Below are positions 1 to 5,645 of a stretch of 6,992 bases of DNA, in pieces (within the stretch, counting starts at the first letter, position 1; the number at the start of each line of letters is the position of its first letter). Source of the stretch: Caldisericaceae bacterium (GTDB lineage: Bacteria; Calditrichota; Calditrichia; Calditrichales; Calditrichaceae). Made by a program: the position numbers and the translations under genes. The DNA lies in assembly GCA_021160885.1 (NCBI GenBank), contig JAGHBR010000177.1, positions 1 through 6,992 on the forward strand, in the 5' to 3' direction. The notes under the pieces were generated by a model. It saw only the letters and a program-made list of their open reading frames with translations, was not told the origin of the DNA and searched no databases.

Positions 1-53
1 ATCCTCTCAATATTTCGAATTAAAGTACCAGGAAATTAGTGGAAAAAGATGAA

Positions 54-113
54 AATTCAAAGTTTAATACTCAGAATTTAAAGTTTTTAGGAAAAGCTTG
101 TAATCATTCAAAG
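54..113 (+). repeat. Short direct repeats ATT(C/T)AAAG upstream of pfkA
   Basis: AATTCAAAGTTT at 54-65 recurs as AATTTAAAGTTT at 75-86, with 11 of 12 bases identical and 21 bp start to start. The core ATTCAAAG appears again at 106-113, 30 bp after the second core. Spacing of about two and three helical turns would suit a regulator binding one face of the DNA. In sequence this AT-rich, chance is a serious alternative. Confidence 0.3.
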
Positions 114-117
114 AAAG

Positions 118-151
118 TATCCTAAACCTATCAAAAAATATAATTAGGATA
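118..151. repeat. Inverted repeat TATCCTAA / TTAGGATA
   Basis: Two perfect 8-bp arms, TATCCTAA at 118-125 and TTAGGATA at 144-151, are separated by an 18-base AT-rich spacer. No T tract follows, so it does not look like an intrinsic terminator. It could be an operator or a chance palindrome. It lies about 160 bp upstream of the pfkA start and about 70 bp upstream of the promoter candidate. Confidence 0.3.
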
Positions 152-223
152 GAAAGATGGAAATTGAGCTAAATTTATGTTTTCATTATTTTAGTCGAAT
201 ATTTTTGCCTAAAATAAATATTG

Positions 224-252
224 TTGCGCAAACAGGGTAGATAACTTATATT
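224..252 (+). promoter_or_regulatory. Weak sigma70-like promoter candidate for pfkA
   Basis: A TTGCGC box (224-229) and a TATATT box (247-252) are separated by 17 bp, the preferred spacing for a housekeeping sigma factor. The -35 match is only partial. It would give a leader of about 50 bases before the pfkA start. The surrounding AT richness makes other -10-like boxes possible, so this is only the best-looking candidate. Confidence 0.3.
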
Positions 253-300
253 CGGCCCTGATTTTGTGTAAAAGGTTAGGGATAAGTTGATTAAAAAGAT

Positions 301-307
301 GAGGAAG
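301..307 (+). promoter_or_regulatory. Ribosome binding site of pfkA
   Basis: GAGGAAG lies just before the ATG at 310. The GAGG core is five bases from the start codon, an acceptable though short spacing. With the in-frame stop at 292-294, it supports ATG 310 as the only sensible start. Confidence 0.65.
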
Positions 308-309
308 AT

Positions 310-1407
310 ATGAAAAAACGTGTTTTGGTAGCGACAGGTGGAGGAGATTGCCCCGGCTTAAATGCAGTAATTAGAGCAATTGTTAAAAGAGCTGCTCAGG
401 AATACGACTGGGAAATTTTAGGAAGTTACCAGGCTTTTAATGGGGTTTTACGAGAGCCCATGGAGCTAATCCCTCTGGATGAAAAAAAAGTTTCTGGCAT
501 CCATGTTAAGGGAGGCACCATTATTGGAACAACAAATAAGGGGGGCCCTTTTGCCTGGCCGGTTAAGGATAAAAACGGAAAATGGAAAACCGTTGACCGT
601 TCCGATGAATTAATCAGAAAGTTGCAATATCAGAATATTGAAGCTGTGATCAATATTGGTGGTGATGGCTCGCAAAGAATTTCTTTGGCCTTGTATGAAA
701 AAGGATTGAATATTATCGGCGTTCCCAAAACCATTGATAATGATTTACGTGGAACAGATTTTACATTTGGTTTCCAAACCGCTGTGGAAATTTCAACCGA
801 TGCAGTTGACAAATTAGTAACCACAGCCGAAAGTCACAATCGTGTTTTTATTCTGGAAGTAATGGGCCGTGATGCCGGCTGGATTGCCCTGCATGCAGCT
901 GTTGCTGGAGGTGCGGAAATTTGCCTGATCCCTGAGATTCCTTACGATATCAATAAGGTGGTTGAAAAATTACGCAGTCGAATTGTAGGCGGTAGGGGAT
1001 TTGCCATTATCGTGATTGCGGAAGGTGCAAAACCCATTGGTGGGGAAGCGGTCGCGGAAAAAGCAGAAGAAGTAGGTTATTTGAATAAAAAATTAGGAGG
1101 CGCCGGCTTACGTTTGAAGGAAGAACTAAAGCAGGCCGGTTTTGAGGAAGATATTCGTGTGACCATTTTGGGACATTTGCAACGCGGTGGTACCCCCGTT
1201 GCTTACGATAGAATTCTGGCCTCGCAATTTGGAGTGAAAGCATTTGAAATGGTGTTAGCTGGCGAGTATGGGAAAATGGTTTCTTACAAACATCCGCAAA
1301 TAGTTTCCATACCACTTAAAGAAGCTGTGGCAGCTTACAATTATGTTCAGCCTGATGATCAGTTGTTGCACACCGCCCGTGGCCTGGGAATCAGTTTCGG
1401 AGATTAA
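310..1407 (+). CDS. pfkA: 6-phosphofructokinase, group III (G104/K124 type)
   Basis: This enzyme phosphorylates fructose 6-phosphate to fructose 1,6-bisphosphate in cytoplasmic glycolysis. The 365-residue protein is full length for group III bacterial PFKs. Visible motifs are the N-terminal phosphate-binding GGGDCPGLNAVIR (10-22), GGDGS (117-121), the catalytic PKTIDND (139-145, with D143 as the general base), the sugar-phosphate-binding MGRDAGW (185-191), and GHLQRGGTP (288-296). E. coli G104, which reports ATP use, corresponds to G120. E. coli G124 corresponds to K140, a lysine typical of PPi-dependent and mixed-group enzymes. ATP is therefore the likelier donor, but this is inferred. The segment that carries the lysine-rich allosteric effector site in E. 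coli reads GGRGF here, so classical ADP/PEP control is doubtful. The start is fixed by an in-frame TAA at 292-294 and a GAGGAAG ribosome binding site at 301-307. It appears monocistronic, with a strong terminator 28 bases after the stop. Confidence 0.96.
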   Translation: MKKRVLVATGGGDCPGLNAVIRAIVKRAAQEYDWEILGSYQAFNGVLREPMELIPLDEKKVSGIHVKGGTIIGTTNKGGPFAWPVKDKNGKWKTVDRSDELIRKLQYQNIEAVINIGGDGSQRISLALYEKGLNIIGVPKTIDNDLRGTDFTFGFQTAVEISTDAVDKLVTTAESHNRVFILEVMGRDAGWIALHAAVAGGAEICLIPEIPYDINKVVEKLRSRIVGGRGFAIIVIAEGAKPIGGEAVAEKAEEVGYLNKKLGGAGLRLKEELKQAGFEEDIRVTILGHLQRGGTPVAYDRILASQFGVKAFEMVLAGEYGKMVSYKHPQIVSIPLKEAVAAYNYVQPDDQLLHTARGLGISFGD

Positions 1408-1435
1408 TTTAATTCTCGCTGAACAAAACATTATT

Positions 1436-1470
1436 AGGAAAGACGCGCTTAAGTGCGTCTTTCCTGTTTT
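1436..1470 (+). terminator. Intrinsic terminator after pfkA
   Basis: AGGAAAGACGC (1436-1446) pairs perfectly with GCGTCTTTCCT (1455-1465). The stem can extend inward by a G-T and a C-G pair to a TTAA tetraloop. The tail GTTTT follows directly. Its position 28 bases after the pfkA stop marks the end of that transcript. The bases upstream (AACAAAACATT) give a T-rich tail on the opposite strand, so it may also stop minus-strand transcription arriving from the right. Confidence 0.9.
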
Positions 1471-1738
1471 AAGAGAGAGCTTTTAAAAAATTTTGAATTT
1501 TGAATTTTGAATGGGCTTAATAGTTAGTGGTCATTCTAAGTTTCCGGTTGCTCATTACTAATTATCAGTCTGTCATTGGTAAAACTTTTTTAATTTATTT
1601 TCTTTATCAAACTTATTATGATGGCTGTTTGCCAATGATTCTGGATCATAGAGTTGTTCGAGGCGTTGTACTACTTTTTTAGTTTGAGGTGGAGGCCAAA
1701 AAGCCTTTTAATAAAGGTTAAATTTATGACGAAGGATT
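1471..1738. other. Non-coding or decayed stretch between the pfkA terminator and the pseudogene
   Basis: No intact gene is supported. On the minus strand a frame stays open from 1707 down to a TGA at 1573-1575. It encodes 44 residues including VVQRLEQLYDPESL and a lysine-rich tail, with no start codon in a useful place and no family I recognise. It could be the remnant of a gene end or chance. A short stem (GAGGC / GCCTT around 1692-1707) is too weak to call a terminator. A triplet repeat sits at 1491-1511. Confidence 0.5.
1491..1511 (+). repeat. Tandem triplicate of TTTTGAA
   Basis: Three exact 7-bp copies of TTTTGAA lie head to tail at 1491-1497, 1498-1504 and 1505-1511, directly after an A run. 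This is a microsatellite-like tract in intergenic DNA after the pfkA terminator. It touches no reading frame, so no phase-variation role is suggested. Confidence 0.85.
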
Positions 1739-2176
1739 CTAGATTAATTTGTTCTGCAGAAAGTATTTTGCTGCCTCGATATTTTAATTTAAATTCAATT
1801 ATTGCAGAATTCGATTACGGAAAGAATAAACTGTGTGGGGGCTTATGGAGAGCAATTCGCCAATTTTTTCCACGCTTTTAACTTCGGCAATCAAACACAT
1901 TACCTGATATTCGCGAGATGAAAGTTTTTCATGTGGTTTTTCGCTGACTTTGCCCGTAAAGGTATTTGCCAGACGCTCAGCCAGCATAGGGCTAATGTAT
2001 TTACCACCGGCAACGATTTTTCGTATTACAGAAATCAATTCCTCTGGGGCGCTGATTTTTTTGAGATAGCCATCTATGCCATGGCGAATTGCGCGCAGCC
2101 CGTATTGTTCTTCATCATAGATGCTTAAAATTAAAACCAGTATATGTTCTAATAGGCTGGCTGGAAAAATAAGCAA
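1739..2176 (-). pseudogene. Truncated LuxR/NarL-type response regulator pseudogene
   Basis: The reading begins near 2176 (a TTG, probably not a real start) and resembles the second half of a receiver domain plus a LuxR-type DNA-binding domain. From about 2143 it shows a receiver beta strand VLILS, then GIDGYLKK with the conserved lysine, then an EELISVIRKIVAGGKYIS helix-and-strand segment. The helix-turn-helix follows, with LSSREYQVMCLIAE and IGELLSISPHTVYSFRNRIL. The N-terminal half of the receiver, including the acidic pair and the phosphorylated aspartate, is absent. Translation stops at a TAA (1799-1801), but the same frame continues as LNLN, a second TAA (1784-1786), then NIEAAKYFLQNKLI and a TAG (1739-1741). 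That is the expected C-terminus of the family, with two probable lysine codons (AAA) turned into TAA. No partner kinase is visible. I am confident it is a relic; its original target is unknown. Confidence 0.85.
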
Positions 2177-2317
2177 GATTTAATTGAGCAGGAATCGAAT
2201 GGACTTTGGTTAGAAGAACAATCAAAAAAGGTAGAAACTAACAAAAATTTTATTTTGAAAATTGAGGCCAAACATGCAAATCATTTGCCTTTAGTCACTA
2301 CTGTCCAAAGTTTTTAA
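2156..2317 (+). pseudogene. Possible 3' fragment of an unidentified plus-strand gene
   Basis: A plus-strand frame is open for 53 codons from 2156, after stops at 2150-2155, to a TAA at 2315-2317. Its product includes KQDLIEQESNGLWLEEQSKK and ends KHANHLPLVTTVQSF. It has no ATG and no ribosome binding site, so it could only be the tail of a broken gene. It begins where similarity of the opposite-strand response regulator relic stops (about 2143), as expected if a deletion or rearrangement joined two gene remnants here. It ends four bases from the stop of the convergent 1066-codon gene. I do not recognise the family. A chance open frame in AT-rich DNA cannot be excluded. Confidence 0.35.
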
Positions 2318-2321
2318 AGGA

Positions 2322-5300
2322 TTATGCAGTTTCATTAGACAGGATTAATTTTTTAAAGCCATCACGTCCCAAATATTTTATTTTTTCAGCAATGTCTTTT
2401 TCATCAATAATCTCTTCATCTGTGATGTAATGAATGTCTAACAAACCGCCGGCTTTGTAGCCAGTGCGTTGATAGTTTATTTCATCCAGGGCCAGGCTCC
2501 AGCCTTCAAACCAGTTGTCTAATTCCCGACGTTGTTCCGGTGTTCCGACAAAATGAACCAGTAAATCAATGTCGCTACCGGCCTGAGCCATTCCAGACCT
2601 GGTGCTGCCCAACAGGTAGAGCCCCTTAACGCCAAATCGTTCAGCATCTAATTGTTCGGCAATGCGGTCTGCCATCTGCTGGCGCCATTGCCAGTGTTCC
2701 GCAGCAGACTGACCTAAAAATTTGGATTCTTCTTTGGTTTGCAATTCAATGATCATTTCGCTTGGCGCAATAAGGCCCATGGCCTTCTCCTGTTCACCAT
2801 TCATTAAAATGTGAAATAAAAGTCCGTTAGATTCTGCTGGTACATCAATAACGTGCAAAACCTTGTCCAGATTGGCAAATGACGGTAGCAGCTCATTAAG
2901 GCTGTTTGTAGATTTCAGAAAAAAATCTTCTTTAAAGATGATGCCTTCATTATCCGGGTAAAGCGGCAAATATTTAATATTGGCTTCCACCAGGTCCTGG
3001 AAAAAGTGCGTACCAAAAGATAAATCCGGAACATAATTCCCTTTGCGTCTGGCAATTTCAATTAAAACAGCCGTATTGTTAATATCCGAATAGGTAACGC
3101 TTACACCCAATTTAATATCTCCCCGGCTGCCCCAGCGTCCAGGCCCCATTAAGATAAACTGCCTTTTAGGAAGAATTTTGTTTAATTCGCCAACAGCCCG
3201 GCCAATAGCCTTCAATTCATTGATGTCAGTGATTTCGGAATAGGCGTTTGGATCTACATAGACAATATACTTAATATTAGACATAATACCGTTTGTAATA
3301 TATTTGTTAGCCGTAAAAATAATATTATTGTCCGGAATGTGTTGCGGAAATTTAGCCGGCGCTGAAAAACTGGAATAGCTTTGTGGGCGGCATTGGAGTA
3401 AATAGAAATTTTCTCCATCATGGGCAAATTCAATATCAACCGGCGTTGCTAATCTGTTCTGTAATATTTTTAATATTTCTTTGGTTTGTGCAACAAAATT
3501 AGAATGTTGCAATAAACCGTTAAAGGTAATGGCCAGGTCGACCTCCTCTAAATTTGTATTAAAACCAATATCGCGGATCATACCATGATCATAAACGGAG
3601 GCAATCTTTTCAAGCATCGGGTATTCGTAGCCATATTCTTTTAAAAGTTTTTCAATTTCAATTGTTTCAAATTGCCTGGTTTTAAGATTTATGACATCAG
3701 CTTTGCGCGGGGAATAGTGTACGATTTCTTCTACACTAACTTTGGCCCGCAGGTTTGGCTGGCCAGGGGCAATAAGAACCGGATAATCATCGCTCAGGCG
3801 ATCAACCGCACGGGTACCGAGACCAGGCACTAGGCGCAGCAGCCCATCTTCCCGTTTGATTCGTGGTGACCAGCGAAATTCATTGTTGCTAAAGGTTACC
3901 CCGGCAAAGGCAGGTAAAAAGTAGTCGCCCACGCGCTTACCCACTACTTCCTGAATCATAATGCCCATTTCTTCATGGAAATCGAGCAAACCGCGTTCGG
4001 CACGATATTCAATTGGATCAGGCCCAATGGTCGAGGCGTAAACTTCGGCAATGGCATCCAATAAAGCTTCTAAACGATCGGCTTTACTTCCTTGATTGGC
4101 AATAAAGAGACTTTTGTATTTGCCTAAAAAAGCAGACCCCAGACGATCTTCAAGTAAGCTTGAACTGCGAACGATTAAAGGCCGTTCGCCAAAGTCGTCC
4201 AGCGCCATGGCCACGCCTTTAACGATTTCTGGAGGGAAGTGGGAATTCTTAAATAATTGAATCACATGGGGGTATTCATTGCGTACGTCGCTTATGGGTT
4301 TATATTTATGCTCTAATAGTTCATCAAGGTTGTTGTAGTGCATGAAATAGATCATGGCATCGGAAGTAATATGCCAGGTTTTAGGCGTTTTGATGTTTTC
4401 TAATAATTTTTTAGGATCATCCATTGATTTTAAGATGCGGTAGGCTAAAAACAATCCAGCGCTTTTGCCGCCTAATTTACCATGGCTACCAATGGGGAAA
4501 ATCATTCGTTTTAAAAGTTTGTAAAAATCGCGAACTCTGACGAAATGTTTGGCAATATTGATGAATTCCAACTGGTCGGTGAAAAATCGTCTGATTAACG
4601 CTACTCTAACCCCAATTAATGAGGAGGGGGATAAGGCCATGCCTTCAGGATTAATCTGATAATACCGACGTAAGGCTTCGCTGATGTCGGTTAGCGAACT
4701 GTTATTATCTGAAGTAGCCCTCACTAAAAAGCTGGTTTTATCTTCCTGAATCCATTGTTGGATTTTACTTAGAATTTCTGAATGGGGCAGGTACTGTGAA
4801 GCCAGCACAAAAATTTCCTGAGCCCGGCGATTAATATCGGCAATGTCTTCCTTTTTCAGCGGCTCATTAACTTCGCCAACTAATTCAATTTCCTTTTCGA
4901 CAGTTGCGTAAGGATTAAATTGTTGAAGCATTTTATTGGCTTCGCTTACGCCCTTCCACACCAACAGGTTAAGCATTTTGCGGGCAATGCGTAAATAAAG
5001 ATCCGGATCTGTGCGTTTAAGCAGTTCCAGTATTACTTCCCATTCTTCAGAACGGTGGCCGGAAATGCCTTTTTTGGCCGTTTCCCACTTGTCAAAAATC
5101 TTTTTTAATTTTATGTACATTATGTGAAACGACAAGCGCTGGGCTAACACATCTACCAAATGTTTTTCGTCAAGCAAAAAAGGGCCTACATCACTTGGAG
5201 GTTTTTTTTCGATGTAACAAACACGAATCCAACCAACCGGACGATCCTGAAATATCAGATCAGCATTAATTGCATAAGGCGAGTCTTTGTAATCATCGGT

Positions 5301-5522
5301 CATAAATTCTTTGTTGTGGTAATGAATTTTTACTCTACAGATTTCGGGGAATTGAAAGGCGGTTGGCAGAAGATTGACAATTCGTTTAAATATTTCGTCC
5401 AGGGTCAGCTCGTCCTGATGCAAAATTTCTTCAACTTCGTAAAGAACGTTAAGTTCTTTGACGCGTTCTTCTAAGGTGTCGATTAACTTGTCAATGGATT
5501 GCATGCGTTTGTCTTTGTTCAT
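2322..5522 (-). CDS. PEP/pyruvate-binding (PPDK N-terminal) protein fused to sensory and nucleotidyltransferase domains
   Basis: This 1066-residue soluble protein has several parts. Residues 8-36 form a coiled-coil signal-helix segment (LEERVKELNVLYEVEEIL) leading into a probable GAF-like domain to about 140. Residues 140-340 are helical and unassigned. About 344-714 is the ATP-grasp-like domain of PEP synthase / pyruvate phosphate dikinase: GGKSAG (351-356), VRSS with ED (451-459), AGVTFS (540-545), PGLGT (566-570), VDIEF (695-699) and LLQCRP (708-713). Residues 715-930 carry GPGRWGSRGD (793-802) but no domain I can name. A Pol-beta-type nucleotidyltransferase occupies about 955-1040, with LGS (971-973), GSDID (982-986, carboxylates D984 and D986) and a third carboxylate D1029. 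The swivelling phospho-histidine domain and the PEP/pyruvate barrel are missing, so it cannot be a complete dikinase. ATP binding and nucleotidyl transfer are predicted; the substrate is unknown. An in-frame TAA at 5538-5540 and AGGTG at 5527-5531 support this start. It lies downstream of the dehydrogenase gene on the same strand. Confidence 0.9.
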   Translation of the reverse strand: MNKDKRMQSIDKLIDTLEERVKELNVLYEVEEILHQDELTLDEIFKRIVNLLPTAFQFPEICRVKIHYHNKEFMTDDYKDSPYAINADLIFQDRPVGWIRVCYIEKKPPSDVGPFLLDEKHLVDVLAQRLSFHIMYIKLKKIFDKWETAKKGISGHRSEEWEVILELLKRTDPDLYLRIARKMLNLLVWKGVSEANKMLQQFNPYATVEKEIELVGEVNEPLKKEDIADINRRAQEIFVLASQYLPHSEILSKIQQWIQEDKTSFLVRATSDNNSSLTDISEALRRYYQINPEGMALSPSSLIGVRVALIRRFFTDQLEFINIAKHFVRVRDFYKLLKRMIFPIGSHGKLGGKSAGLFLAYRILKSMDDPKKLLENIKTPKTWHITSDAMIYFMHYNNLDELLEHKYKPISDVRNEYPHVIQLFKNSHFPPEIVKGVAMALDDFGERPLIVRSSSLLEDRLGSAFLGKYKSLFIANQGSKADRLEALLDAIAEVYASTIGPDPIEYRAERGLLDFHEEMGIMIQEVVGKRVGDYFLPAFAGVTFSNNEFRWSPRIKREDGLLRLVPGLGTRAVDRLSDDYPVLIAPGQPNLRAKVSVEEIVHYSPRKADVINLKTRQFETIEIEKLLKEYGYEYPMLEKIASVYDHGMIRDIGFNTNLEEVDLAITFNGLLQHSNFVAQTKEILKILQNRLATPVDIEFAHDGENFYLLQCRPQSYSSFSAPAKFPQHIPDNNIIFTANKYITNGIMSNIKYIVYVDPNAYSEITDINELKAIGRAVGELNKILPKRQFILMGPGRWGSRGDIKLGVSVTYSDINNTAVLIEIARRKGNYVPDLSFGTHFFQDLVEANIKYLPLYPDNEGIIFKEDFFLKSTNSLNELLPSFANLDKVLHVIDVPAESNGLLFHILMNGEQEKAMGLIAPSEMIIELQTKEESKFLGQSAAEHWQWRQQMADRIAEQLDAERFGVKGLYLLGSTRSGMAQAGSDIDLLVHFVGTPEQRRELDNWFEGWSLALDEINYQRTGYKAGGLLDIHYITDEEIIDEKDIAEKIKYLGRDGFKKLILSNETA

Positions 5523-5526
5523 GATG

Positions 5527-5531
5527 CACCT
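5527..5531 (-). promoter_or_regulatory. Ribosome binding site of the 1066-codon gene
   Basis: On the minus strand TTAGGTGCATC precedes the ATG at 5522. AGGTG matches the 3' half of the canonical Shine-Dalgarno sequence, with four bases to the start codon. With the in-frame stop at 5538-5540, it favours the first ATG over a second ATG six codons later. I found no convincing -35/-10 pair between 5531 and 5585. Confidence 0.6.
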
Positions 5532-5585
5532 AAAAAATTAAATGATATTCTTGTTGCAATAGTTCATTTCATAACAGGAAAGATA

Positions 5586-5618
5586 AGAAATCCGGCAGCC
5601 AATTGCCACCAGATTTCT
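5586..5618 (-). terminator. Hairpin between the dehydrogenase gene and the 1066-codon gene
   Basis: AGAAATC (5586-5592) pairs with GATTTCT (5612-5618). Inside, GGCA pairs with TGCC around a six-base loop, giving a bulged stem. In the minus direction the hairpin is followed by the moderately T-rich TATCTTTCC. It starts 28 bases beyond the dehydrogenase stop, so it could end that transcript. The bulge and the interrupted T run suggest partial read-through into the next gene. Confidence 0.5.
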
Positions 5619-5645
5619 GTTGAGGGAGGAGTTGTTTTTTGTTGA

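Larger units (their letters stand above)
1..309. other. AT-rich intergenic region upstream of pfkA
   Basis: I see no gene that can be supported here. On the plus strand the first twelve codons read openly to a TAG at 37-39, which could be the tail of a gene beginning outside the window, but this is too short to identify. The rest is strongly AT-rich. It contains three copies of ATT(C/T)AAAG, an inverted repeat at 118-151, a weak promoter candidate at 224-252, and the ribosome binding site of the downstream phosphofructokinase gene. Confidence 0.7.

Noticed and set aside
1007..1315. Minus-strand 102-codon frame inside pfkA
   Set aside because: It is antisense to conserved PFK motifs including GHLQRGGTP, so it is a shadow frame.
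1651..1664. GTTCGAGGC resembling a tRNA T-loop
   Set aside because: No matching T stem, acceptor stem, anticodon arm or CCA could be built around it.
1692..1707. Short stem GAGGC / GCCTT followed by TT as a second terminator
   Set aside because: It has only five pairs including a wobble, and the T run is too short. No intact plus-strand gene ends there.
1654..1881. Plus-strand 75-codon open frame beginning with TTG
   Set aside because: It runs antisense to the response regulator relic, shows no recognisable motif, and has no ribosome binding site. The minus strand explains the same DNA far better.
1931..2128. Plus-strand 65-codon open frame
   Set aside because: It lies entirely opposite the receiver and helix-turn-helix segments of the relic and is a shadow of that coding strand.
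2276..2288. Palindrome GCAAAT-C-ATTTGC
   Set aside because: The arms are perfect but the one-base centre cannot form a hairpin. It lies in the relic region with no promoter nearby, so an operator role has no support.
5160..5474. Plus-strand 104-codon frame opposite the start of the 1066-codon gene
   Set aside because: The opposite strand encodes a coherent signal-helix and GAF-like segment. This product is rich in Phe, Lys and Asn with no family features.
2322..5522. Annotation as a true phosphoenolpyruvate synthase or pyruvate phosphate dikinase
   Set aside because: Only the N-terminal ATP-binding domain is present. The phospho-histidine motif and the PEP/pyruvate barrel are absent, and the C-terminus is a nucleotidyltransferase.
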